37,360 nucleotides of DNA from Luteimonas saliphila (GCF_016774335.1 NZ_JAETWA010000032.1:1-37360); one strand, 5' to 3'; counted from the first letter of the stretch, positions 8,101 through 17,054 are shown. The notes: generated by a model from the sequence alone, not told the origin. Made by a program: numbers and translations.

Positions 8101-8385
8101 GGCCTCGCCGCCGCCGTGGTTCTCGGCGAGCAGGCCGTCGACGTACATGCGCCCGCGGCCGATTTGCAGGCCGCCGCCGGCCGCGGTGATGCGGAAGGCG
8201 TCGGGCGTGGTCTGCGATACGGTGGAGCGGCCGAGCACGTCGCTGGCGAGCGCACGCAGGCGCCGGTCGAGCACGGCGACCAGCTCGTTGGCATCGGCAT
8301 CGAGCAGCACGCCGCCCTGCTTGAGTTGCACGCCGGACCAGTCGAGCAGCGGGTCGTGGCGGATGCGGGACAGATCGGTGGCCAT
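5149..8385 (-). CDS. DUF6519/right-handed beta-helix protein (eCIS tip or fibre-like)
   Basis: A 1078-residue protein. Residues 1 to about 100 (DLSRIRHDPLLDWSGVQLKQ, then LLDADANE) match the N-terminal domain called DUF6519, known from phage-tail-like clusters. After a Cys-rich hinge (CGCSQC near 467) comes a long right-handed parallel beta-helix (about 475-1065) with repeated short strands and turns (GNNLGLTG, IEHNILAC, GNQVRDI, HNQVQRD). Such helices in phage tails recognise or cut surface polysaccharide. No Afp13-type trimeric fibre is found elsewhere, so this is the best candidate receptor-binding part; that is inference. Start ATG at 8385, 24 bp after the previous gene. Confidence 0.8.
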   Translation of the reverse strand: MATDLSRIRHDPLLDWSGVQLKQGGVLLDADANELVAVLDRRLRALASDVLGRSTVSQTTPDAFRITAAGGGLQIGRGRMYVDGLLAENHGGGEAAFDPLLAEPNAVDPLDYTAQPYLPSPPDLPTAGRRLVYLDVWNREVTALENPSLVESAVGVDASSRLQTVWQVRVLDSQLDAGASCATPDGELPGWSALTAPSEGRLTTGTYEVPPLSDPCELPPTGGYRGLENQLYRVEIHDPGLPGGGATFKWSRENASVGARVAAYISASELELETLGRDEVLGLRDGDWVEILDDVREFAQASGEIRRISIDDPGNRRISFAPALPAGMLPPAFPDDALPAQRNLRVRRWDQGGKVFRVTGTGTTAQLQDLDAPGSTGLIDVPAAGTELILENGVTVSFASAGTNGFKRGDWWTFAARTADASVEPLDAAPPRGTHHHYARLGIWDIASGSVSDCRTPWPPGGGDDCGCSQCVTPESHASGQLTIQAAVDRLRDRGGTVCLTPGNYALGEPVFLRGARAITIRGQGATTIVTAAGSAFVVEAGMAICIEKLSVLSAGLESAIRIQTALGVTLRELIVFAFDGIRDRRSAAVALSGLCAGITLRDNLFVAPDGVRTETANEGGPAFALLGALAIEHNILACQRNGIVFDGSVGHLWDSRIGDNQFTGCPSHGIRVLGLATAGSSLRVEGNNLGLTGHGIVCGTGNTWIDSNRVHGTGDTPHVDGNDGIALVPGLDRAGAAQVHVLANQVSGFRNTGIAIRARIGDLIAKLNVVRDCGNGIVMAEDAESDSASIENNHVRDITGAPGDADRAIVAGISVLRTAAATIAGNQVRDIARNAQQRISLSAGIVATGVTRSRIHGNEVSGIGPVGDFNGAGVGLLVQAPLDRTEIAHNQVQRDDQTQAGSGAWYALLVGGVASRGVNDAGVVADLDLTAAAAAVHHTVNVSTVRLDTRRTLVLSGDRAYIATAATDLLAASVLARGSVATVIGNMLLARGGSVAVEVRAGGEIMFSDNCCELFDNAQNPAVRLVAPVLVLNANRVRSVTKPTVQLVSQSVAALGNITTNGIEPLPSQWHPFNINA

Positions 8386-8409
8386 GGGGCGACTCCAGCG
8401 AAGGCAGGT

Positions 8410-10515
8410 TCAGGTGACGTGGAACAGGCCTGCGCACAATCCATGGCGCAGGTATTCGTCGAGGCGGATGCGCAGGTTGGCTTCGCGCTGCGGCTGGGCG
8501 AGGGCGTGCATCACGCCGATCTCGCCCTCGTCGCTGGCGCCGCGCAGGATCGCCGCGGGCGTGCTGGCGCGCAGCTGCATGTACGCCGGCTGCCCGTAGC
8601 GCAGCGCATTGAAGTGCGGGCGCACGCGCGGGCGCGCCTCGTCGGGCAGGCAGCGATAGCGGCGCGGCGCGATCGAATCCGGCGGCAGCCAGCAGAAGCG
8701 CACGCAGCCGTGTTGCGTGCGCTGCGCGCGCACGGGGGCGAGCCAGTCGTCGCCCTCGCTCAGCGCGGCATGGAAGATCGTATCGGTGGCCAGTTCGATC
8801 GTGCGTGCGTGGAGCTTGCCCACCAGGGTGCTGGCACGCACGGTGAGGGCCCCACCGGCGGAGACGTCGTCCGGTGCGGCGTAGGCGACGGCAGTCGGTG
8901 CGCCGGCATCGACGATGCAGTCGACCAGTTCGACCTCCGCACCCGCCACCACGCGCAGGCCGCCGGTGATGCAGTGTTCGAGCTGGACGTTGGCGAACGG
9001 ATGTTCGATCACCAGGCTGGGCACGCCGGGCGAGGCTGCGCTGCCATCGGGCAGCAGCGACAGGCCCGGCACCAGGGTGCAGTGGCGCAGGACGAGGGTG
9101 CGGGTGGCATCGTCGCCCGCGTCGGGCAGCACCAGCGCGCCGCCGGAGATCACCAGGCCGTCGAGCACCAGGTGCGCGCCGGCGCCGATGTCGAGGGTGA
9201 TGTCGCCGGGGGCGGCGAGCAGCGGGCGCGCGCCGTTGCGGGCCGCGACGACCACCGTGGCGTCGTCGTCGGGATCGGCGGGCGCGTCCACCTGCAGCGT
9301 CGCGGGGGCGGTGTAGCTGAGGCTGTCGCCGATGCGCAGGCGGCCGCCCGCGGCGATCGCATCCAGGTGCGGCTGCAGCGCTTCGCCGGCCGTGACTTCC
9401 TGCTGCAGCGCGAGCGCCTCGCCCTCGGGCACGCGTTCGTACTCGCCGCCGCCGAGCATGCGTGCGAAGCCGTGGTGGAAGCTGGCGCGCAGCGGGGCCT
9501 CGATGTTCGCGCCCAGCACCACGCGGCCGCGTTCGGGATCGATCGCGATGCGGTCGTCGGGAATCGTGTCCTGGTGGTTCCAGTCGCTGCCCGGCAGGTC
9601 GCGCAGGTCGGCGATCACGATCTCCGCCACCGGCACCGGTTCCCAGCTGTCGGCCTCGGCGCCCGGGCGCAGCAGCACCAGGCTGTCGCCGAGGCGGTAG
9701 TCGTGGGCGACCGTGGCGGGATCGGCCGCGTCCTGCGCCGCGCGCACCGCCGCGGCCATGCCGCGCACGTCCAGGGGCGCGGTCACATGCACCGGCGCGC
9801 TGAGGGTGGCGATCGAATCCTCGCTGCGCGGTTGCCGGAACAGCGCCAGGTCGGCGCCGAGCGGGTTGAGCCGGAAGCGGGTGCCGCCGGCGTCGCCCGG
9901 GTGCGGCACCAGCGGGATGCCGCTGAGCGGCAACGCCAGCAGGCGCCACACGAAGATGCCGATGTTGGGAATGTTGTAGCGGCCGCCGCCGAGTTCGGCC
10001 GTGGCCTGGGGCGCGCGCAGGTCGGGGGTGTGGGCGGTGGTGTTGAAGGCGCCGCCGAGCGTGTGCATCGCCGGCTGCGAGCGCAGGTCGGCGCTGGCCA
10101 CGGCATGCGGGCGCAGGTGCTTCATGTACTGGGTGGTCGCCAGCTGCTCGAAGAACTCGGCGACGTGCGCGGGCCGGCCGAGCAGGTCGCGCGCCAGTTG
10201 CTCCAGCATCAGCGCGGTGCCCTTGCGGCGGCGGTAGGCGATCGTGTTGGCCACCTCCGCGCGCGGCGAGGACACGTCGGCCGCGATGCCGGCGAGTGGG
10301 CGGTAGCCGATCAAGTCGCCGATGTAGGGCACCACCCAGTCGGCGCAGGTCTCGATGAACTGGTCGTCGTAGAGCTGCTCGACGTCTTCCTCCAGCGCCT
10401 CGAGCTCGCGCGCGAACAGCGCCACGAGTGCCCGCAGCGGCTCACCCAGGGCATCGTCACGGATGCGATGGACGGCCGGTAGCAGGTCGTAGAGGCGCTG
10501 CGCGTCGAGGCTCAT
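8410..10515 (-). CDS. Tail protein I-like baseplate protein with C-terminal beta-solenoid
   Basis: A 701-residue protein. The first 140 residues (LYDLLPAVHRIRDDALGEPLRALVALFARELEALEEDVEQLYDDQFIETC ... PYIGDLIGY) fit the phage P2 gpI/Tail_P2_I domain that links baseplate wedges to fibres. About 450-620 is a repetitive beta-solenoid region (DITLDIGAGAHLVLDGLVIS, LVLRHCTLVPG, LEHCITGG). In other eCIS loci a protein of this kind follows the two baseplate assembly proteins, as here. The ATG overlaps the upstream stop (ATGA). Confidence 0.82.
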   Translation of the reverse strand: MSLDAQRLYDLLPAVHRIRDDALGEPLRALVALFARELEALEEDVEQLYDDQFIETCADWVVPYIGDLIGYRPLAGIAADVSSPRAEVANTIAYRRRKGTALMLEQLARDLLGRPAHVAEFFEQLATTQYMKHLRPHAVASADLRSQPAMHTLGGAFNTTAHTPDLRAPQATAELGGGRYNIPNIGIFVWRLLALPLSGIPLVPHPGDAGGTRFRLNPLGADLALFRQPRSEDSIATLSAPVHVTAPLDVRGMAAAVRAAQDAADPATVAHDYRLGDSLVLLRPGAEADSWEPVPVAEIVIADLRDLPGSDWNHQDTIPDDRIAIDPERGRVVLGANIEAPLRASFHHGFARMLGGGEYERVPEGEALALQQEVTAGEALQPHLDAIAAGGRLRIGDSLSYTAPATLQVDAPADPDDDATVVVAARNGARPLLAAPGDITLDIGAGAHLVLDGLVISGGALVLPDAGDDATRTLVLRHCTLVPGLSLLPDGSAASPGVPSLVIEHPFANVQLEHCITGGLRVVAGAEVELVDCIVDAGAPTAVAYAAPDDVSAGGALTVRASTLVGKLHARTIELATDTIFHAALSEGDDWLAPVRAQRTQHGCVRFCWLPPDSIAPRRYRCLPDEARPRVRPHFNALRYGQPAYMQLRASTPAAILRGASDEGEIGVMHALAQPQREANLRIRLDEYLRHGLCAGLFHVT

Positions 10516-13262
10516 GGCATGGTCTCCAGGTGCGCCAATGGGTCCGGGTGCAGGACCAGCAGTTCGGCCGGTCGCGGCAGGCCGCCGGCGACCCGCATCC
10601 GCGAGGCCAGCAGCCGCACCTGACGCGAGCGCCCGGTCTGGGCGCCGGGCGATGTGCCGCCGTAGAGCAGGTCGAGGTCGATCGCGACCACGCCCGGTAC
10701 CGCGTGCGCCACCGACACCACTTCGGACTGCTGCACCGGCTGCCCGAGTTCGCGGCGGTCGAACGAGAACGCGTCGCGCAGGGCGGCGTCGACCGCGGCG
10801 AGCACCGCGGCGGACTCGAAGGCCGGATCGCACTTCACCTTCAACCCGATCCGGAAGGTGCCGGGCTCATAGCCCATCAGGCGCACGGAGACATGCGGGT
10901 CGCCGCTGGCGGCGAGCGCGTCGCGCAGGTTGGCCCACACCGGGTTGGTCTCGGCGAGCCGCGCGCCGTCCTGCCCGGCGACGGTGATCGCGATCACCGG
11001 TCCGTGCGCGAGCTGCAGCACCTGCGCCTGCGCCTTGGCGATGCCGGCGTAGGCGCGCGCGAAGTCGGCGTAGTCGAGCACCGACACCACCCGGCCCAGG
11101 GTGCGCGTGCCGAGCGGGATCGAGCTGCGCGCATGCGCGGCCGGTTCCGGATCGGTGCCGCCTTCCGCGGCCCCGGGGTTGGCGACGCCTTTCACCCCGA
11201 GCGGTCGCGTCATCAGCTGGGTCAGCGCTTCGGCGCGCACGTTGCCTTCGGCGCCGGTGCCCTTGCGGTAACTGGCGCGCACGTTCTGGCTGCCGCTGGG
11301 CAGGCGCGCGCCGCGCTCGCCGTCGCCGAACTGCAGCCAGTCACGGCCGGCCTCGTCGGTGCGCAGCGTGTAGGCGTGGTCGCCCGGTTTCGCGTCATAC
11401 AGGGAGTCGCGTTGCTTCCACTCGATGCCGCCGACGCGCACGGTCAGTTCGCTGGCGGCGCCGAGTTCGTTCGCGGCCGCGCGCCAGGTAAGCGGCGCCT
11501 GCTTGAGCTCGAAGCACTGGTGCGTCTCGCTGGCGCTGCCGGACCCCAGCACCTGGGCGACGGTTTCGCCGTGCCGCGCGGCGGCGACGTTGGCGAGCAC
11601 GGTGACCGAATCGCGTCGCAGCGCGGCGGGCAGCGGCGGGTCGATGTCGAGCAGGGCGCCGCCGCCGTCGCTGCGCGCCGCGGCGGCGAGCGTGGCGCGA
11701 TGGACGATGCGCTGGCCGCTGGCGGTGATGCCCTGGACGATGATGCGGCGGCCGGCCTGGAGCCCGTCCGGCGCCACGGCGACCGGGATGGCGTCGCCGG
11801 AGACCGCCGTGGTGACCGGCGCCTGTGCCAGCGCGAGCGGCTCGGACTGCGCGAACACCTTCAGCGTGCGCACCTTGTCGTTGAAGCGACTGTACTGGTC
11901 ACCCGCCAGGCGCAACCGGGTGGACTTGCCCGACAACGCGAATTCCGCACGTGCGACTTCGCTCGCGCCGTCGACACGGTACAGCTCGACATAAGTGTCG
12001 CCGGGCGCGGGTTCGGTTGCGGCGTCGTAGGCGCCGTAGGCGAGCACGGCGTAACCGCCGGGAGCGATCGCTGGATAGGCGGCGTCGAGGTCGACGTGGC
12101 CGCCGTTCGCGGTCGGACCCGCGGGCGAGGCCATGAAATCGGGCCACTCCTCGTGCGCGATCGAGAGCGTGGCGGAGAATCCGGCGTGCTCGAAGCCGCC
12201 CGCATCGTGGTATTCGGCGTCGCCGACGATGCGATGCGCGGACCTGAGGAAGACCGGCGCCTGGCCTTTGTAAGCGTTGCGGAACTCCAGCGGCATCGTC
12301 CGCCACATCGGCGCGTTGTGTCCGAACACCGACGCGCGCTGCCGCAGTGCGTACACGCGCACGTCGTTGCCGGCGGGCGACATCGCGGGCGACAGCGAAC
12401 CCAGGCTGCGTTTCCACGACACCCGGGTGCGGTCGTGTTCCGGTTCGGGCAGAACTTCGCTCAGGATGCGGAAATCCCAGCGGTTGCTGGCGGGGTTGGC
12501 GTCGAATTCGCTGCCGACGACCAGCAGCGCATCGCCGGGCTTCAGGCCGGTGGCGACGCCCTGCAGCCACAGCGATCGGTCGCCCATCGCCGGCAGCCGC
12601 GGACGCGACAGCCAGGGGCGCATCGCGCTCCACTCCGGACGCGCGGCGATCGCTTCCACCGTCTCGAACGTCTGCGGCTTCTCGTCCGGCCCGGGCACGC
12701 TCTGCACCTTGAGTCCGGCATCGAGCCGCACCTCGGCCGGGATGCCGGTGACGAACATCCCCGGTTCCCGCGGAGCGCCCGGTGGCGGCTCGCGCGGCGG
12801 TTCCAGGGTGAAGGCCAGCCACGTTTCTGCAGCGATTCCGGGCCGCAGGCGGTAGCCGATCAGCCGGCCCATCTCCTGCAGCGAGACGCGTTCGGTCGCG
12901 GTGCGCAGCCAGGATTCGTTGGCGATGCGCTCCTGGTAGAACGCGAGCACGTCGGCGCTGCAGGCGAAGGCGTCGATCAGGCCGAGGGTGAAATCGTCGC
13001 GGTCGCGGGTGAGCAGGTTCGACAGCGGGCTGCTGTCCGGATCCGGCGGATCGGGCAACAGGCTCGAGTCGGACAGGCCGTCGACCAGGCTCGAACGGAA
13101 ATCGGGATGGCGACCGATCCGGTAGGCCACGGCATCCAGCCCGTGGCGGTTCGCGTGCGCCTGCGGGGTGGCGGCGTCGATGCCCTCGCAGCAGCCACAG
13201 GCCTCGCTGCCCGGCGGCAGCGCGACGCTGCCGGCCTTCGCATCAGGACGCAGTGCGCTCAT
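10512..13262 (-). CDS. eCIS baseplate assembly protein (Afp12-type, second of pair)
   Basis: A 916-residue protein of the 'putative baseplate assembly protein' family (TIGR02243-like). The signature DDFTLGLIDAFACSADVLAFYQERIANESWLRTATER, split over residues 90-130, is followed by LIGYRLRPGIAAETWLAF. Near 700-850 lies a baseplate J-like region (SVLDYADFARAYAGIAKAQAQVLQLAHG). An N-terminal CGCC motif (23-26) may bind metal. It would form part of the baseplate wedge around the hub with the paralogous protein encoded just upstream. Start ATG at 13262 overlaps the upstream stop by 4 bp. Confidence 0.88.
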   Translation of the reverse strand: MSALRPDAKAGSVALPPGSEACGCCEGIDAATPQAHANRHGLDAVAYRIGRHPDFRSSLVDGLSDSSLLPDPPDPDSSPLSNLLTRDRDDFTLGLIDAFACSADVLAFYQERIANESWLRTATERVSLQEMGRLIGYRLRPGIAAETWLAFTLEPPREPPPGAPREPGMFVTGIPAEVRLDAGLKVQSVPGPDEKPQTFETVEAIAARPEWSAMRPWLSRPRLPAMGDRSLWLQGVATGLKPGDALLVVGSEFDANPASNRWDFRILSEVLPEPEHDRTRVSWKRSLGSLSPAMSPAGNDVRVYALRQRASVFGHNAPMWRTMPLEFRNAYKGQAPVFLRSAHRIVGDAEYHDAGGFEHAGFSATLSIAHEEWPDFMASPAGPTANGGHVDLDAAYPAIAPGGYAVLAYGAYDAATEPAPGDTYVELYRVDGASEVARAEFALSGKSTRLRLAGDQYSRFNDKVRTLKVFAQSEPLALAQAPVTTAVSGDAIPVAVAPDGLQAGRRIIVQGITASGQRIVHRATLAAAARSDGGGALLDIDPPLPAALRRDSVTVLANVAAARHGETVAQVLGSGSASETHQCFELKQAPLTWRAAANELGAASELTVRVGGIEWKQRDSLYDAKPGDHAYTLRTDEAGRDWLQFGDGERGARLPSGSQNVRASYRKGTGAEGNVRAEALTQLMTRPLGVKGVANPGAAEGGTDPEPAAHARSSIPLGTRTLGRVVSVLDYADFARAYAGIAKAQAQVLQLAHGPVIAITVAGQDGARLAETNPVWANLRDALAASGDPHVSVRLMGYEPGTFRIGLKVKCDPAFESAAVLAAVDAALRDAFSFDRRELGQPVQQSEVVSVAHAVPGVVAIDLDLLYGGTSPGAQTGRSRQVRLLASRMRVAGGLPRPAELLVLHPDPLAHLETMP

Positions 13263-15847
13263 TGTCCGCCTCCCGCCGACAGCGACAGCTTTCCGCGTTC
13301 GCGGAAGTTGGGATTGTTCGCAAGCTGGGCGATCTCGAGCCGGTCGAGCCGGATCACGCCTTCCTCGAGCGAGGCGTGGCTGCCGTTGACCAGGCGGCGG
13401 AAGCGGTCGACGCGCACCGAGGCCACGCCCGTCACCGCCTGCGCGGCGGCGACGACGGCGCTCAGGTACACCGGGTCGCCGAAACTGAAATGGTCGGGAT
13501 GGAACAGGCCACGGCTGCCGTCGGTGTGCATGCGCGCGCCCAGCGTGCGTTCCACTGCAGCCAGCACGTCGCTGCGGAAATAGCCGGGCTTCACGCAGAC
13601 GTGCAGTGCGAGGTCGAGCGGCACCATCCGCGGCGCGTCGACGGCGACGTCGTAGCCGGCCATGCGGTAGCGTTCGAGGTGACGGCGCAGGCGGGTGTGG
13701 AACGCTGCGTCGACCGCCGCGTCGCCGGGCCGGTCGGCGCTGACGAACACGCTGTACCAGCTGCCGGTCCAGCGGAAGGTCGCCGCGGCGCGGTCGACCT
13801 CGGCGCTGCGCTCGCTGACGGCGGCGTAGTCGGCGGCGGTGACCGCGCGTTCCTGGGTGCGGAACGCGTGCGGCGCGTCGCGGCGCGCGGCTTCCACGTC
13901 CTCGGGCGCGGTGCCGCCGGTGGCCGGCATCGGATTGCCGATCCCGACGATGGCGGTCGGGTCGGGCAGCGCGCCGGGATCATCGGCATACAGGGCCGGA
14001 TCGAACACGAGGTGCGCGAGCGCATCGGCGCCGATGTTGCCGGCCACGCCGTTGCCCACGCGATAGCGTGCGTGCAGGCGGGTGCCGGGATTGGGACGCT
14101 GGCCGTGGCGGTCGTCGCCGAAGCGCAGGCGGGTACGGCCGTCGTGCTCGGTCTCGACCACGAAGTGCGGCGCGGCGGCGTCGCTGCCGAGCAGGTCGCG
14201 GCGCGGGGACCACGGCGGCGACTGCGGGACATCTTCCAGCAGGGCGATCCGCGGCAGCGCATGCCGTGGATCGAGCGGCAACAGCTGGCTCGCAGGCCAG
14301 AACGGATGGTCCCTGTCGTCCGGTGGCGTGGCCAGCAGGGCCGCCAGTTCGAACCCCTGCGTGACCGGCTGCGACGCCAGCCAGGGCCGGTAGCGTACGG
14401 GTACGGGCACCTGTTCGCGCGCGCCGCAGCGATCGACTTGCCGCGCGCCCGGCGCGTAGCGGCGCACCGTATCGGGCACGACGGGAAGCGCCTCGTCCGG
14501 CAGCGTGTGGCCGTGGTCGGCGAGCACGATGTTGCCGCGTGCGACCGCGAACACCAGTTCCGGATGCGACTCGACGCCGAGGCACAGCGGGAACGGCAGC
14601 GCGTCGGCTGGCGCCCACTCGATGCGGGTGACTTCGCGCGGTTCATCGACCGCGGGCTCTTCGAACAGACCGCCGGATGGATCGATGGCGGTGTCGTCGA
14701 CCACGGTCAGCCGCACCGCCCAGCGGTGGCTGCGATCGGCATCGTGTTCGGACAGCGTCGTCGGGCTGCGCGTTTCGACGAACACCAGCACGTCGCCGGG
14801 CGCCAGTGGCGGGCGCCCACGTAGCGTCGCAGCGGTGGCACCGCGTGGCAGGCAGCAGCCGGCGTCCCCCCAGGTGTAGAACCCCAGTTCGTTGCAGTCG
14901 GCATGCAGGGTGGCCGTATGCGCCGTTTCGAAGACCACGGGCGCCGCGGCCATCGCCTGGCGCGCATCGCGGCTGCCGGGTTCGATCACCGCGCCGACGC
15001 CGGGCACCCGCGTCAGCAGCCGCGTGCCGCGCGCCAGCACCACGTCGCCGTTGCCTTCGGCGAGCCGCACCTGCACCCAGGTGCGTGCGTTGCAGCCATC
15101 GTGCAGGTGGTAATCGACCAGGCGCGCGTGGCGGCGCACCGAACTGCGGCGGCGCGCGGTGGACAGGTAGGCCTCGTTCGCCACCGCGTCCTGGCGGTAG
15201 GACAGGTTGTCGGCGGCATAGGCGAGCAGTTCGACCAGGGTGACGCCGAGGTCCGCCGCCGAGCGCTCGCGCCAGCCGGGCACCAGCAGGTCCATGCGGT
15301 CGAGCATCAGGCGGCGGAAGCCGGGGTAGTCCCGGGCGAGATAATCGATGTCGGGTGCGGCGGTCGCCTCGGCCGGGCAGGGCAGCGACTGCGCGCAGTC
15401 GAAATCCGACGGGCATTCGACCTTGAACGAGAACTCGATCCGCGACAGCAGCGGGTCGAAGCCGGGTGGCGGTGCGTCGTCGCCGGAGTTGGCCACCAGT
15501 GCCAGTGTGTAGCGCGAGAAATCGCCTTCGCTGTCGGTGCGCACGACCAGGGTGCGCGCGGGATCGTCGACGCCGTCCGCCAGGCCTGCTTCCGCCTCGG
15601 CCGGCAGGTCGTCCGCCGCTGCGCACCAGGCGACGCCGACGCTGGCGATGCGTTCGCCGCCGTCGATGCGCAGGTTCTCCGGCGAGAGCGCGAACCCGTC
15701 GCGCAGCAGGCGCATGAACAGCGTGCGCTGGCGTGGCACGCCCGGAGGCGCGGCGCGGTCGAGGACTTCGACGAAGTCGATCGCGTTGTCGCTGCCGGAG
15801 CGGCGCAGCACCTCGAGCCGGCGCGGATCGCAGCAGTGGTACCTCAT
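13259..15847 (-). CDS. eCIS baseplate assembly protein (Afp11/gp6-type, first of pair)
   Basis: An 862-residue baseplate wedge protein of the same broad family as its downstream neighbour. Diagnostic are the N-terminus (YHCCDPRRLEVLRRSG ... DFVEVLDR), the central block DYPGFRRLMLDRMDLLVPGW with ADLGVTLVELLAYAADNLSYRQDAVANEAYLSTARRR (about 175-240), and a C-terminal baseplate J-like part (AVTAADYAAVSERS, SVFVSADRPGD). It corresponds to T4 gp6 and Afp11, which build the wedge ring. The ATG overlaps the gp25 gene stop by 4 bp, placing both parts under coupled translation. Confidence 0.9.
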   Translation of the reverse strand: MRYHCCDPRRLEVLRRSGSDNAIDFVEVLDRAAPPGVPRQRTLFMRLLRDGFALSPENLRIDGGERIASVGVAWCAAADDLPAEAEAGLADGVDDPARTLVVRTDSEGDFSRYTLALVANSGDDAPPPGFDPLLSRIEFSFKVECPSDFDCAQSLPCPAEATAAPDIDYLARDYPGFRRLMLDRMDLLVPGWRERSAADLGVTLVELLAYAADNLSYRQDAVANEAYLSTARRRSSVRRHARLVDYHLHDGCNARTWVQVRLAEGNGDVVLARGTRLLTRVPGVGAVIEPGSRDARQAMAAAPVVFETAHTATLHADCNELGFYTWGDAGCCLPRGATAATLRGRPPLAPGDVLVFVETRSPTTLSEHDADRSHRWAVRLTVVDDTAIDPSGGLFEEPAVDEPREVTRIEWAPADALPFPLCLGVESHPELVFAVARGNIVLADHGHTLPDEALPVVPDTVRRYAPGARQVDRCGAREQVPVPVRYRPWLASQPVTQGFELAALLATPPDDRDHPFWPASQLLPLDPRHALPRIALLEDVPQSPPWSPRRDLLGSDAAAPHFVVETEHDGRTRLRFGDDRHGQRPNPGTRLHARYRVGNGVAGNIGADALAHLVFDPALYADDPGALPDPTAIVGIGNPMPATGGTAPEDVEAARRDAPHAFRTQERAVTAADYAAVSERSAEVDRAAATFRWTGSWYSVFVSADRPGDAAVDAAFHTRLRRHLERYRMAGYDVAVDAPRMVPLDLALHVCVKPGYFRSDVLAAVERTLGARMHTDGSRGLFHPDHFSFGDPVYLSAVVAAAQAVTGVASVRVDRFRRLVNGSHASLEEGVIRLDRLEIAQLANNPNFRERGKLSLSAGGGQ

Positions 15848-16215
15848 GGCGCGCCGCCTCCGGGAATGTCGATCGCGGCGCTGGCGGCGCTGCCGTCGCG
15901 CAGCAGGCGGTAGTCGACGTCGACGCGCAACGCGCCGTCGTCGTTGCCGATGCGCACCGCGTCGACCGCGATCAGGTGCGAGAGGTGCTGCTGCAGCGAG
16001 GACTGCACCAGCATCTGCGCGGTCGCCGCGATCGCGACGCTGTTGGGCTCGAACACCAGTTGCAGCAGGCCGGCGCCGAAGTCCGGCCGCATCACCCGTT
16101 CGCCCGGCGCGGTCAGCAGCACCTGTGCGATCAGGTCGCGCACATGGTCGGCATCATCGGTGCCGGCGGTGCGGCCGCTGCCGTCGAAGCGATAGGGGAA
16201 GTCGAGATGGGCCAT
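15844..16215 (-). CDS. gp25-like baseplate protein (Afp9-type)
   Basis: A 123-residue GpW/gp25-family protein. The family pattern is visible in VRDLIAQVLLTAPGERVMRPDFGAGLLQLVFEPNS, residues 25-60, including the PGER and DFG-(A/S)-GL parts. gp25 initiates sheath assembly and locks the baseplate wedge; the conserved Glu-Arg-Arg pattern helps connect wedge to sheath. It is encoded between the spike tip and the wedge genes, its normal place in such loci. ATG at 16215, 10 bp after the PAAR-like gene. Confidence 0.92.
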   Translation of the reverse strand: MAHLDFPYRFDGSGRTAGTDDADHVRDLIAQVLLTAPGERVMRPDFGAGLLQLVFEPNSVAIAATAQMLVQSSLQQHLSHLIAVDAVRIGNDDGALRVDVDYRLLRDGSAASAAIDIPGGGAP

Positions 16216-16225
16216 GTCGCGCTCC

Positions 16226-16543
16226 TCAGGTCGCCAGCACGCGGGTCTGGCTGGCGACCGCCTGCATCCCGGTGCCGGTGGCGACGCACAGCGCGGTACC
16301 GCCGACGATCGCGAGCGGCAGCCCACCGGCGAGCACGCGGGTGGCACCGACGACCCACTGTCCGGTGGCGCAGAACGGCGCCGGCACGCTGGCCTGGGTG
16401 CAGCCTGCAATCACGTAGGGCGTGGTCACCTGCACCACCGGCTGCGCCGACACGCTGACCCGCGGGAACGGCATCGTCGGCACCGCGTTGCCCGCGTGCA
16501 TGCACAGGACGGTGGCGCCGAGGTGAAGGACGGGCATCGGCAT
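16226..16543 (-). CDS. PAAR-like spike tip protein (Afp10-type)
   Basis: A 105-residue Gly/Ala/Val-rich beta protein that starts MPMPVLHLGATVLCMHAGN. It has the spaced Cys/His residues (Cys14, His16, Cys48, Cys58, Cys86) and repeated short strands typical of PAAR and DUF4280-like tip proteins, which cap the spike with a metal-stabilised point. Its position right after the spike gene and before gp25 supports this. The sequence is far from classical PAAR, so the fold is inferred. Start ATG at 16543 is 1 bp after the spike stop; a second in-frame ATG two codons later is possible. Confidence 0.8.
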   Translation of the reverse strand: MPMPVLHLGATVLCMHAGNAVPTMPFPRVSVSAQPVVQVTTPYVIAGCTQASVPAPFCATGQWVVGATRVLAGGLPLAIVGGTALCVATGTGMQAVASQTRVLAT

Positions 16544-16544
16544 C

Positions 16545-17054
16545 TCACACCACCGTCAACGCGCCGAGGTTGATGTCGACGGTGGGGCCGGTCATGTTGA
16601 TCGTGGCGCCCTTGCCGTTGGAAATCACGATGCCGACATCGCTGACCGAGATCATCGCGCCGGTGCTGGTCTGGATCAGGATGCCGCCGGTGGGGCCGGG
16701 CACGTCGCTGATGACCAGGCCGTTCTTGGCCAGCGTCTGCAGGGTGATGCCGGAGACCCCCGGGGGCACCATGCGCGCCATCACCGGCACGTCGGCCTCG
16801 GCATAGAAGCCGCCGACCCACACCGGGAAATCCGGATCGCCGCGCTCGAATTCCACCCACACCCCCGCGCCCATCGGCGGCACGGTGAACATGCCCATGT
16901 TCATGCCCGCCACCGGCAGGCACGGCATCGCCCAGCTGCTGAGCAGGTTGCCGCCGACGTCGGGCACTTCGACCATCAGCCGACCCTTCATCAGCGGATC
17001 GATGTTGTTGCGCACCGAGCCGCGGAACTTGCCGTAGTAGCGTTCGCCGCTCAT
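16545..17054 (-). CDS. gp5/VgrG C-half spike protein (Afp8 spike part)
   Basis: A 169-residue protein with an OB-fold (Phage_base_V) at about 1-95 (YYGKFRGSVRNNIDPLMKGRLMVEVPDV ... VWVEFERGDPDFPVWVGGFY). A short triple beta-helix prism follows, with periodic repeats (GITLQTLAKNGLVISD, GGILIQTSTGAMISVSD, GIVISNGKGATINMTG). It is the central puncturing spike, trimeric in relatives. In Afp8 and VgrG this half is fused to the gp27-like hub; here it is a separate gene overlapping the hub gene by 4 bp. No effector extension is present. Confidence 0.93.
   Translation of the reverse strand: MSGERYYGKFRGSVRNNIDPLMKGRLMVEVPDVGGNLLSSWAMPCLPVAGMNMGMFTVPPMGAGVWVEFERGDPDFPVWVGGFYAEADVPVMARMVPPGVSGITLQTLAKNGLVISDVPGPTGGILIQTSTGAMISVSDVGIVISNGKGATINMTGPTVDINLGALTVV

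Noticed and set aside
5170..10482. Very long plus-strand open frame of 1770 codons
   Set aside because: It is antisense to two well-supported minus-strand eCIS genes, is full of Gly/Ala/Arg/His repeats with no family pattern, and is the usual artefact of GC-rich codon use.
10428..13583. Plus-strand open frame of 1051 codons, and similar long plus-strand frames at 13253-14824 and 23662-26073
   Set aside because: They are shadows opposite the baseplate, cap and ATPase genes, with Arg/Gly-rich compositions and no domains.
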